Below are positions 22,834 through 29,982 of a DNA stretch of 33,330 nt, piece after piece (the stretch's first letter is position 1; each line of letters begins with the position of its first letter). Both the position numbers and the translations under genes were made by a program. The stretch comes from Schlegelella_A sp035995885 (GTDB lineage Bacteria; Pseudomonadota; Gammaproteobacteria; Burkholderiales; Burkholderiaceae_C): NCBI GenBank assembly GCA_035995885.1, contig DASYKC010000013.1:1-33330 (forward strand), in the 5' to 3' direction. Under the pieces are notes generated by a model. The model searched no databases. It was not told where the DNA came from and saw only the letters and a program-made list of their open reading frames with translations.

Positions 22834-24007
22834 CGAGGAACCCCGCGCCTGGTGGGTCGTGGCGGGTGCGTTTACTTGCGTGGCGGTGATCTTCGGCGTC
22901 GCCTATTCGTTCGCCGCGTTCTTCCGCTCGTTCGCGGTCGAGTTCGCGGCCGAGCGCGCCGACGTCTCGCTCGTGTTCGGCCTGTCGGGGCTGATCTACT
23001 TCCTGCTCGGCGCCGGCGCGGGCATGCTCGCCGACCGCTTCGGGCCGCGGCTGGTGTGCTCGGCGGGAATGGTCATCATCGCCGCAGGCCTGCTGGCGAG
23101 CAGCTTCGCGCACTCGATGGCGGCGATCTACCTCGCCTGGGGCGCGGGCCTCGGCGTCGGCATCGGCCTCGTCTACGCGCCGTCGATCGCCTGCGTGCCG
23201 CCGTGGTTCGTGCGCCGGCGCGCCTTCGCAGCCGGGATCGCGAGCGCAGGAATCGGCGTCGGCACGCTGACGGTGCCGCTGCTTTGCACCGCAGCGATCG
23301 ACGCGATGGGCTGGCGCCATGCGCTGCAGGCGCTCGCGGCCGGCGTCCTCGTCGTCGGCGTCGGCGCGACGCTGCTGCTGCAGCGCGCCCCGACGCGCGC
23401 TGCGGCCGGCAGCGCGGCCGCCGGCATGACGTTGAAGGAGGCGCTGCGCAGCCGCCGCTTCTGGTGGATGTACGCCGCCTGCGTCCTCGCCGCACCGGCG
23501 ATGTTCATCCCGTTCGCGCACGTCTCCGCGGCAGCGCGCGACCTCGGCATCGGCGACGCGCGCGCCGTCGGCCTGGTCGGCCTGATCGGTGTCGGCAGCA
23601 TCGTCGGCCGCTTCGCGATCGGCGGCCTCGCCGACCGCCTCGGCCGCATCGCCAGCATCGCCCTGCTCGAGGCGTCGCTCGGCGCCTGCTACCTGCTCTG
23701 GCTCGGCGCCGGCGGCTACGTCGCGCTCGCGCTGTTCGCGCTCTGGCTCGGCCTGAGCTACGGCGGCATCGTCTCGTTGATGCCCGCGATCTGCATGGAC
23801 CTCTTCGGCGCGCGCGCCGTCGCCAGCATCCTCGGCGCGCTCTACAGCGGCGCCGCCTTCGGCAATCTGCTCGGCCCGGTCGTCGCCGGCGCCGTCTTCG
23901 ACCGCACCGGCAGCTACGTGCCCGTCATCTGGGCCTGTCTCGTCCTCTCGATGCTGTCGGCAAGCGCCTCCGCGCAACTCCTCCGCGACCGCCGCCCCAC
24001 GTATTGA
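22769..24007 (+). CDS. MFS transporter
   Basis: This 412-residue protein has about twelve membrane helices and major-facilitator features: MLADRFGPRLV after helix 2, a repeat of that loop in the second half (GGLADRLGRI) and GIASAGIGVGTLTVPLL in the fifth-helix region. It resembles monocarboxylate or oxalate:formate-antiporter-like carriers, so export or uptake of an organic acid is likely. Family homology begins near PRAWWVVAGAF. The first 25 residues (MAPSLLRSPPSAREGRTPPES...) are translated from a 69-bp repeat, so the original start may have been lost. A GTG at 22859 is the first alternative in frame. The gene lies between two inverted copies of that repeat. Confidence 0.9.
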   Translation: MAPSLLRSPPSAREGRTPPESLEEPRAWWVVAGAFTCVAVIFGVAYSFAAFFRSFAVEFAAERADVSLVFGLSGLIYFLLGAGAGMLADRFGPRLVCSAGMVIIAAGLLASSFAHSMAAIYLAWGAGLGVGIGLVYAPSIACVPPWFVRRRAFAAGIASAGIGVGTLTVPLLCTAAIDAMGWRHALQALAAGVLVVGVGATLLLQRAPTRAAAGSAAAGMTLKEALRSRRFWWMYAACVLAAPAMFIPFAHVSAAARDLGIGDARAVGLVGLIGVGSIVGRFAIGGLADRLGRIASIALLEASLGACYLLWLGAGGYVALALFALWLGLSYGGIVSLMPAICMDLFGARAVASILGALYSGAAFGNLLGPVVAGAVFDRTGSYVPVIWACLVLSMLSASASAQLLRDRRPTY

Positions 24008-24076
24008 AGGGACTCCGCAGGAGTCCGCCCCTCCCTCTCGGAGGGAGGGGAGCGCAGCGGGGCGGGAGCAATCCTG
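24008..24076 (-). repeat. 69-bp bipartite hairpin element, right copy (inverted)
   Basis: This is the inverted partner of 22765-22833. It begins on the base after the MFS stop codon and ends on the base before the stop codon of the leftward sugar dehydrogenase, so it fills the whole gap between two convergent genes. Its hairpins could stop transcription from both sides, although no T-run follows. Confidence 0.9.
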
Positions 24077-25240
24077 CTATCGCGAAAGCGATATATCGGT
24101 TCCGTACCGGACCCGATATATCGCACCCGCGAGGTCGTCGCTGACGAGCAGCGAGCCGTCGGGCAGCGGCAGCACGTCGGCGGGCCGGCCCCAGACCGTC
24201 TCGCGGCCGCTGCCGTCGACCTGCAGGAAGCCCTGCAGGAACGGCTCGGGCGCGCCCGCGCGGCCTTGGCCGTCGACGGCGACGCGGACGACCTGGTAGC
24301 CGATCTTCCGGCTCCGGTTCCACGAGCCGTGCTCGGCGATGAAGATGTTGCCGCGATACGCCGCCGGGAACTGCGTGCCGCCGTAGAAGCGCATGCCGAG
24401 CGCGGCGACGTGCGGCCCGAGCTTGGCCGCCGGCGCGGTGAACTCGCTGCACGCGCGCTGCGCTCCGAACTCGGGGTCGGGCAAGTCGCCCTGGTGGCAG
24501 AACGGATAGCCGAAGTGCTCGCCCGTGCGCGCGACGCGATCGAGCTCGTCGGCGGGCACATCGTCGCCAAGCAGGTCGCGGCCGTTGTCGGTGAACCAGA
24601 GCGCGCGGTCGACCGGGCTCCAGTCGAAGCCGACCGAGTTGCGAACGCCGCGCGCGACCGTCTCGATCGCGCTGCCATCGACGTTCATGCGCTGGATGAC
24701 GCCGTGGCGCTCGTCGGGCAGGCAGATGTTGCACGGCGCGCCGACCGGCACGTAGAGCTTGCCGTCGGGGCCGAAGGCGAGGAAGCGGCGGCCGTGGTGC
24801 GTCTCCGACGGAAAGCGGTCGCTGACGAGCACCGGCGCCGGCGGCGCGGCGAGCTTGTCGTCGATGCCGTCGAAGCGGAGCACGCGCGAGAGCGCGCCGA
24901 CGAAGAGCGTGCCGTCGCGCCAGGCGACTCCCGTCGGCAATTGCAGGTTGGCGGCGACGGTGCGAACCGCGGCGCGGCCGCTCGCGCCGTATTCGACCGC
25001 GTACACCTTACCCGCCTGCGCGCTGCCGACATAGACGGTGCCCTTGCCGTCGGCGTTGCGGCCGAGCGCCATCTGGCGCGCGTTCGGGACCGCGTCGGTG
25101 AGGAGCTCGACGTGAAAGCCCGCGGGCACGCTCAGCTTGTCGAGCTGCGGCGCCGCCGCCGCCGTCGCGCACGCAAACGCGGCGCCGACGAAGACCGCAA
25201 GGCGGCGCCATCGCTGCGCAGGAATCGACCGCGAGCCCAT
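24077..25240 (-). CDS. PQQ-dependent sugar (sorbosone-type) dehydrogenase
   Basis: The 387-residue secreted protein belongs to the glucose/sorbosone dehydrogenase propeller family, periplasmic enzymes that use PQQ to oxidise aldoses or aldehydes. A signal peptide ends near AAAAP (residue 31). Family motifs are VPAGFHVELLTDAVPNARQMALG, the catalytic-histidine region THHGRRFLAFGPDGKLYVPVG (147-167), GVRNSVGFDWSP and WFTDNGRD. Cysteines C170/C173 and C248/C264 may form disulfides. It is the second quinoprotein in the window. It starts 12 bp after the Ldh2-family gene, so the two are probably co-transcribed. Its last 15 or so codons are occupied by a near-perfect palindrome. Confidence 0.9.
   Translation of the reverse strand: MGSRSIPAQRWRRLAVFVGAAFACATAAAAPQLDKLSVPAGFHVELLTDAVPNARQMALGRNADGKGTVYVGSAQAGKVYAVEYGASGRAAVRTVAANLQLPTGVAWRDGTLFVGALSRVLRFDGIDDKLAAPPAPVLVSDRFPSETHHGRRFLAFGPDGKLYVPVGAPCNICLPDERHGVIQRMNVDGSAIETVARGVRNSVGFDWSPVDRALWFTDNGRDLLGDDVPADELDRVARTGEHFGYPFCHQGDLPDPEFGAQRACSEFTAPAAKLGPHVAALGMRFYGGTQFPAAYRGNIFIAEHGSWNRSRKIGYQVVRVAVDGQGRAGAPEPFLQGFLQVDGSGRETVWGRPADVLPLPDGSLLVSDDLAGAIYRVRYGTDISLSR
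24078..24093. repeat. Small tetraloop hairpin at the sugar dehydrogenase stop
   Basis: TATCGC (24078-24083) pairs with GCGATA (24088-24093) around a four-base loop, GAAA on the plus strand and TTTC on the minus strand. It includes part of the stop codon of the leftward gene and overlaps the left edge of a larger palindrome. Confidence 0.6.
24089..24123. repeat. 35-bp near-perfect palindrome in the 3' end of a gene
   Basis: Positions 24089-24105 and 24107-24123 are inverted copies with 15 of 17 positions matching around a single central base. The outer arms CGATATATCGG are perfect and AT-rich, unlike the surroundings. The sequence lies inside the last codons of the sugar dehydrogenase (encoding IYRVRYGTDIS). 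It could be a binding site for a dimeric regulator or a structure that protects or ends the transcript. Confidence 0.75.
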
Positions 25241-25252
25241 CGCCGCGCTTGG

Positions 25253-26329
25253 CTAGCCGCGTGCCAGCGCTTCGACGCGCGCCGCGGCGACGCCGACCTT
25301 CGCGCCGGCGGCGACGATCTCGGCCCACGTCACCGAGTCGACCGGGATGCCCTCGACCAGGCGGCGCGCTTTCATCGCGCGCTCGGGCTCGCCGGGCGTC
25401 TTGACGCGACCCTGTCCGGGCTGCGGCGGCGATGCCGTCGCGTAGGCGACGAAGCCTTCCATCTCGGCGGCGAGGTTGGCGGCGGTGCCGAGCTTGCCCG
25501 GGTCGACCAGGATCGAGAACATGCTGTTGAGGACGCGGCGCCTGCCGTCGCTGACGGCGCGCCCGGTCGCACCGCCGGCGAGCGCGCCGCCGAGCAGCTC
25601 GCAGATCAGCGCCAGGCCGGCGCCCTTGTGCTCGCCGAACGGCAGCAGCGCGCCGATCGGCTCGACGACGGTGTAGCGCGGGTTCGTCGTCGGCTCGCCG
25701 TGGTCGTCGATCAGCGTTCCCGGCTCGATCGCGACGCCCTGGTTGTAGGCGACGCGCGTCTTGCCCTGGGCGATCTTGCTGGTCGCGAAGTCGAGCACGA
25801 TCGGTGCGCCGCCCGGCCGCGGAATGCCGACGCAGAACGGGTTCGTGCCGAGGCGCGCGTCGCGGCCGCCGAACGGCGCGACGATCGGCCGCGACAGCAC
25901 GTTGACGAAGTGGATCGAGACCAGGCCGTGCTCGATGCACTGCTCGGCCCACTGGCCGATGCGGCCGAGGTGATGCGAGTGGGCGAGGCCGACGACGCAG
26001 ACGCCGTGCGCCTTGGCGCGCGCCGCGCCGAGCTCCATCGCCTCCTGGCCGATCACCTGGCCGTAGCCCTGCCGGCCATCGAGGGTGAGGAGCGCGCCGC
26101 TGTCCTGGCGCACGGCAACGTGGGCGTTGACCGAGAGGCCGCCTTCGAGCACCGCGTCGACGTAGCGCGGCACCATGCCGACGCCGTGCGAATCGTGGCC
26201 GCGCAGGTTGGCCTCGACGAGGTTGGCGGCGACCTGCGCGGCTTCGCCGTCGTCGGAGCCGGCGGCGGTGACGATGGCGCGAACGGCGGCGGCGAGCGGA
26301 TCGGCGCGGAGCGTGAAGGTCTCGGTCAT
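25253..26329 (-). CDS. Ldh2-family malate/lactate/sulfolactate dehydrogenase
   Basis: The 358-residue protein belongs to the Ldh2/ComC family, NAD(P)-dependent 2-hydroxy-acid dehydrogenases unrelated to classical lactate dehydrogenase. It shows RGHDSHGVGMVPRY with the catalytic histidine region (H45, H48), GLAHSHHLGRIGQW (114-127), GTNPFCVGIPR, the active-site DFATSKIAQGK and GEHKGAGLAL. Known activities cover malate, lactate, sulfolactate and ureidoglycolate, so the substrate stays open. The ATG at 26329 was chosen by homology; a further ATG at 26437 would add 36 non-conserved residues. It is followed after 12 bp by the sugar dehydrogenase gene. Confidence 0.92.
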   Translation of the reverse strand: MTETFTLRADPLAAAVRAIVTAAGSDDGEAAQVAANLVEANLRGHDSHGVGMVPRYVDAVLEGGLSVNAHVAVRQDSGALLTLDGRQGYGQVIGQEAMELGAARAKAHGVCVVGLAHSHHLGRIGQWAEQCIEHGLVSIHFVNVLSRPIVAPFGGRDARLGTNPFCVGIPRPGGAPIVLDFATSKIAQGKTRVAYNQGVAIEPGTLIDDHGEPTTNPRYTVVEPIGALLPFGEHKGAGLALICELLGGALAGGATGRAVSDGRRRVLNSMFSILVDPGKLGTAANLAAEMEGFVAYATASPPQPGQGRVKTPGEPERAMKARRLVEGIPVDSVTWAEIVAAGAKVGVAAARVEALARG

Positions 26330-26458
26330 GGCATCGGTCGTGAGGCTTCGGATCGCCAAGCGTAACAACTCGGCCGTGCTTCCCCACGTCGCCTTGTCGG
26401 CCACTCGGGTCGGTGGCACAGTCGGCCCGTCCGTCATCGACTCGTCGCCGAGGATTCC

Positions 26459-26983
26459 ATGCGCCAGATCGCCATCGCCGTCCTCGTCGCCTTCGCCGGC
26501 GGCCTGCCCTTATTCGCCAGCGCCGCAGCGACGAGCTCGACGATCGTCCAGCAGCGCACCAGCGACGGCAGCATCCTTCTCACCGATCGCCCGCTGGCCG
26601 GCGCCAAGACCGAGCGATCGTGGCAGGTCTACGTCGAAGACCCGGTCGCCGCGCGCCAGCGCGCGATCGACGTCAAGGCCGAAGCGAACCTGGTGAGCGA
26701 GCGGGTCCAGCGCGCGATCGAGCAGCAGCGCCGCGCCGACCTCGATGCCGAGCGGCTGCGCCTCTCCCGCCTCGACGTCGATCGCGGCAGCGCCGCCTAC
26801 GACGGCGATGGCTACGGCGACGCCGTCGCCGTGTTCGCGCCGACCGGCCTCGGGCTGCGCGGCTTCGGGCACATGCGCTCGCACCAAGGCATGCGCGGCC
26901 GCGACGGGCGCGATGGCCGCGACGGCGGCCGCTCGCGCGGCGGTCGCGGATCAGGCCGCTTCACAGGACCAAAAGCGCTCTGA
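26459..26983 (+). CDS. Secreted small protein, DUF4124-like with GRD-rich tail
   Basis: The 174-residue product has a signal peptide (about 1-23), then STIVQQRTSDGSILLTDRPLAGAK, which resembles the short beta domain of DUF4124 proteins (aromatic-Asp-Gly-x-hydrophobic-x-x-[ST]D-[RK]-P). A charged helical stretch follows (85-110), and a tail of GRDGRDGRDGG and RSRGGRGSGR type, strongly basic and flexible. The tail might bind nucleic acid or polyanions. GAGGA lies four bases before the ATG. Its 3' end overlaps the convergent kinase gene by 23 bp. The function is unknown. Confidence 0.8.
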   Translation: MRQIAIAVLVAFAGGLPLFASAAATSSTIVQQRTSDGSILLTDRPLAGAKTERSWQVYVEDPVAARQRAIDVKAEANLVSERVQRAIEQQRRADLDAERLRLSRLDVDRGSAAYDGDGYGDAVAVFAPTGLGLRGFGHMRSHQGMRGRDGRDGRDGGRSRGGRGSGRFTGPKAL

Positions 26984-28274
26984 AGTCGTTGACGTTGGTG
27001 AAGGTCGGCCCGCTGACGAGCAGGTCGCCGAGGCCGGCGAAGAACGTGTACGCGTCGTTGCGATCGAGATGTTCGCGACCGTTCAGGCCGAGCGTGCGCG
27101 CGCGCGCCAGCGTGTCGGGGGTGACGAAGGCGCCGGCGTTGTTCTCGACGCCGTCGATGCCGTCGGTGTCGGCGGCGAGCACCCAGACCTTCGCCTCGCC
27201 CTGAAGCGCGAGCGCGCAGCCGAGCAGGAACTCGCTCGCCCGGCCGCCGCGGCCGCCCTTGTGCCTGACCGTCACCGTCGTCTCGCCGCCCGAGAGGACG
27301 ACGCACGGCGGCGCGAACGGCTGCGCGCGGCGCGCGACCTGGCGCGCCAGCGCCGCGTGCACCTTGCCGACCTCGCGCGACTCGCCTTCGATCTCGTCGC
27401 CGAGGATGTGCGCGTCGAGGCCCGTCGATCGCGCCAGCGCCGCGGCGGCGTCGAGCGATTGCTGCGGCGTCGCGACGAGATGCACGGCGTTGCCGGCGAA
27501 CGCCGGATCGCCGGGCTTGGGCGTCTCGAGCGCGCCGCTTTCCAAGCCGGCGCGGATCGCCGGCGCGACGGCGATCGCATGGCGGTCGAGGACCGCGAGC
27601 GCGTCGGTGCAGGTGGTCGGGTCGGGAACCGTCGGGCCGCTGCCGATCACCGACGGCGAATCGCCCGGCACGTCGCTGACGAGAAGCGTGACGACGCGCG
27701 CCGGCGCGCACGCCGCGGCCAGGCGCCCGCCCTTGATCGCTGACAGGTGCTTGCGCACGCAGTTCATCTCGTCGATCGCGGCGCCGCTCTTCAGCAGCGC
27801 GCCGTTGATCGCCTGCTTCTCGGCGAGCGTGACGCCGGGCGCCGGCAGGGCGAGCAGCGACGACGCGCCGCCCGAGATCAGGCAGACGACGAGATCGTCG
27901 GCGCTGAGGCCGCGGGCGAGCTCGAGGATGCGCGCCGCGGCGCGCCGGCCGGCCTCGTCGGGAACCGGATGCGCGGCCTGAACGACCTCGACGCGCGTCG
28001 CGCCGCGCGCTTGCGCCGCCGCGAACGCCGGCGGTACGTAGTCGTAGCGGGTGACGACGAGGCCGCTCATCGGCGCGCCGGCGGGCCACGCGGCGTCGAG
28101 CGCCGCCGCCATCGCGCCGCCGGCCTTGCCGGCGCCGAGGACGAGCGTGCGGCCGCGCGGCGGCGCCGGCAGGAAGGTCGCGAGCGACGGTCCCGGCAGC
28201 GCCTGGGCGACGGCGGCGTCGAAGAGCGCGCGCAGGAAGGCGCGAGGGTCGTCGCGCGGCGAAGGCGTCTGCAA
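26961..28274 (-). CDS. Glycerate 2-kinase (MOFRL/GckA type), TTG start
   Basis: This 437-residue cytosolic enzyme phosphorylates D-glycerate to 2-phosphoglycerate. It shows GAGKA (47-51), LISGGASSLLALPAPG (132-147), RKHLSAIKGGRLA (174-186), SDVPGDSPSVIGSGPTVPD (200-218), then the C-terminal MOFRL domain with VLSGGETTVTV, DTDGIDG and FFAGLGDLLVSGPTFTNVND. No ATG precedes the conserved region. The TTG at 28274 lies five bases after the VOC stop and gives a normal family length with the helix RAFLRALFDAAVAQALPG. The ribosome-binding site is weak, consistent with coupling to the VOC gene upstream. The enzyme may complete a glycerate branch with the beta-hydroxyacid dehydrogenase. Confidence 0.9.
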   Translation of the reverse strand: MQTPSPRDDPRAFLRALFDAAVAQALPGPSLATFLPAPPRGRTLVLGAGKAGGAMAAALDAAWPAGAPMSGLVVTRYDYVPPAFAAAQARGATRVEVVQAAHPVPDEAGRRAAARILELARGLSADDLVVCLISGGASSLLALPAPGVTLAEKQAINGALLKSGAAIDEMNCVRKHLSAIKGGRLAAACAPARVVTLLVSDVPGDSPSVIGSGPTVPDPTTCTDALAVLDRHAIAVAPAIRAGLESGALETPKPGDPAFAGNAVHLVATPQQSLDAAAALARSTGLDAHILGDEIEGESREVGKVHAALARQVARRAQPFAPPCVVLSGGETTVTVRHKGGRGGRASEFLLGCALALQGEAKVWVLAADTDGIDGVENNAGAFVTPDTLARARTLGLNGREHLDRNDAYTFFAGLGDLLVSGPTFTNVNDFRALLVL

Positions 28275-28279
28275 GCCGG

Positions 28280-28720
28280 CTATTTCTTGGCCGCGCCGCC
28301 GGCGTCGCCGGCGTTGACCATCCAGGGCGTGCCGAACTTGTCGGTGCACATGCCGAAGCCGTCGGCCCAGAACGTCTTCTGGTACGGCATCGTCACCTTG
28401 CCGCCGGCCGAGAGCGCCTCGAAGATCGCCTTGCCCTTGGCGGGGTCGGGATAGGCGAGCGACACGGTCATGCCTTTCATGCCCTCGAACGGCATGCCGG
28501 GCGGCATGTCCGAGGCCATGATGCGGTCGCCCTCGAGCATCAACGACGAATGCATGATGCGCTTGGCGGCGTCGCCGCTCGGTGCCGGCTGGCCGGGCAT
28601 CGGCGGCGCCTCGCCGTAGGTCATCGACATCTCGATCTTGCCGCCGAGCGTCTTCTCGTAGAAGCGCATCGCCTCGGCGCAGTTGCCGTTGAAGCTGAGG
28701 TAGGGCTCGAACTGGGCCAT
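28280..28720 (-). CDS. VOC family protein (PhnB/glyoxalase-like)
   Basis: The 146-residue protein has the paired beta-alpha-beta3 units of the vicinal-oxygen-chelate superfamily. It opens with the PhnB-type QFEPYLSFNGNCAEAMRFYEKTLGGKIEM and ends with the second-module GFGMCTDKFGTPWMVN. Members include dioxygenases, isomerases and resistance proteins, and many PhnB-like ones have no known activity. An AAAGGAG sequence about eight bases before the ATG is among the strongest ribosome-binding sites in the window, so expression may be high. It probably forms an operon with the kinase and diverges from the VWA gene with a 74-bp gap. Confidence 0.92.
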   Translation of the reverse strand: MAQFEPYLSFNGNCAEAMRFYEKTLGGKIEMSMTYGEAPPMPGQPAPSGDAAKRIMHSSLMLEGDRIMASDMPPGMPFEGMKGMTVSLAYPDPAKGKAIFEALSAGGKVTMPYQKTFWADGFGMCTDKFGTPWMVNAGDAGGAAKK

Positions 28721-28794
28721 CGTGGTGGTCTCCTTTGGCGGGTCTCGCGGTGCGGGTCGAACAGTATGCCCCCATCGGCGCTATCCTCGTCATC

Positions 28795-29982
28795 GTGCTG
28801 ATCAACTTCTTCTTCACGCTGCGCGCCGCCAAGCTCAAGGTCTCGGTGAAGGAGTACCTGACGCTGCTCGAGGCGATCGAGGCCGGCGTCATCGACGACG
28901 CCGAAGAGGGTCCGACGATCGACCGCTTCTACTACCTGGCGCGCACCTCCCTCGTCAAGGACGAGGCGCAGTTCGACAAGTTCGATCGTGCCTTCGCAGC
29001 CTACTTCAAGGGCGTCGAGCTGCTCACCGATTTCACGCAGGAGATCCCGCTCGAGTGGCTGCAGAAGAAGTTCGAGCTCGAGCTCAGCGCCGAGGAGAAG
29101 GCCAAGATCGAGAAGATGGGCTGGGACGAGCTGATGGAGACGCTGAAGAAGCGCTTCGAGGAGCAGAAGGCACGCCACGAGGGCGGCACCAAGATGATCG
29201 GCACCGGCGGCACCAGCCCGTTCGGCGCCTACGGCTACAACCCGCAGGGCATCCGCGTCGGCCAGGACAAGGGCCGCAACAAGAGCGCGGTCAAGGTCTG
29301 GGATCAGCGCCAGTTCAAGGACTACGACGACTCGCTCGAGCTCGGCACGAGGAACATCAAGGTCGCCCTGCGCCGGCTGCGCCGCTTCGCCCGCGAAGGC
29401 TCCGACGAGGAGCTCGACCTCGACGACACCATCCGCGCCACGGCGACGAACGCCGGCTGGCTCGACATCAAGATGGTTCCCGAGCGCCACAACAAGGTGA
29501 AGGTGCTGCTGCTGATGGACGTCGGCGGCACGATGGACGAGCACATCCACCGCGTCGAGGAGCTGTTCAGCGCGGCCAAGACCGAGTTCAAGCACCTCGA
29601 GTTCTATTACTTCCACAACTGCGTCTACGACTTCATGTGGAAGAACAACCGGCGCCGCTACAGCGAGAAGTTCAGCACCTGGGACCTGATCAGGAAGTAC
29701 AACAAGGACTACAAGCTGATCTTCGTCGGCGACGCGACGATGAGCCCGTACGAGATCCTGCAGCCCGGCGGCAGCGTCGAATACAACAACGAGGAGCCGG
29801 GCGCCGAGTGGCTGCAGCGGCTCACCCATGCGTTCCCGAAGTTCGCCTGGATCAACCCGGAGCCGCAAGGCGTCTGGGGCTACCGGCAGAGCATCTCGGT
29901 GATCCAGCAGCTCATGAACCAGCGCATGTTCCCGCTCACCCTGCCCGGGCTCGAAGGAGCCATGCGACTGCTGGTGAAATGA
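28795..29982 (+). CDS. VWA (CoxE-like) domain protein
   Basis: The 395-residue protein matches a proteobacterial family with a helical N-terminus (MLINFFFTLRAAKLKVSVKEYLTLLEAI...) and a C-terminal von Willebrand A domain. Such proteins usually act with a MoxR-type AAA ATPase as chaperones for metalloenzymes or envelope proteins. The metal-site motif is DVGGT (242-246) instead of the classic DxSxS, then VGDATMSPYEI. I chose the GTG at 28795 because family members start at MLINFF; a TTG at 28735 is possible. No ribosome-binding site is seen, and a TATCCT (28782-28787) seven bases before the GTG could be the -10 box of a leaderless transcript. Its stop overlaps tamA (ATGA). No MoxR gene is adjacent. 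Confidence 0.88.
   Translation: MLINFFFTLRAAKLKVSVKEYLTLLEAIEAGVIDDAEEGPTIDRFYYLARTSLVKDEAQFDKFDRAFAAYFKGVELLTDFTQEIPLEWLQKKFELELSAEEKAKIEKMGWDELMETLKKRFEEQKARHEGGTKMIGTGGTSPFGAYGYNPQGIRVGQDKGRNKSAVKVWDQRQFKDYDDSLELGTRNIKVALRRLRRFAREGSDEELDLDDTIRATATNAGWLDIKMVPERHNKVKVLLLMDVGGTMDEHIHRVEELFSAAKTEFKHLEFYYFHNCVYDFMWKNNRRRYSEKFSTWDLIRKYNKDYKLIFVGDATMSPYEILQPGGSVEYNNEEPGAEWLQRLTHAFPKFAWINPEPQGVWGYRQSISVIQQLMNQRMFPLTLPGLEGAMRLLVK

Noticed and set aside
24008..24076. Intrinsic terminator
   Set aside because: The stems are strong but no T-run follows on either strand, so a classical Rho-independent terminator cannot be claimed.
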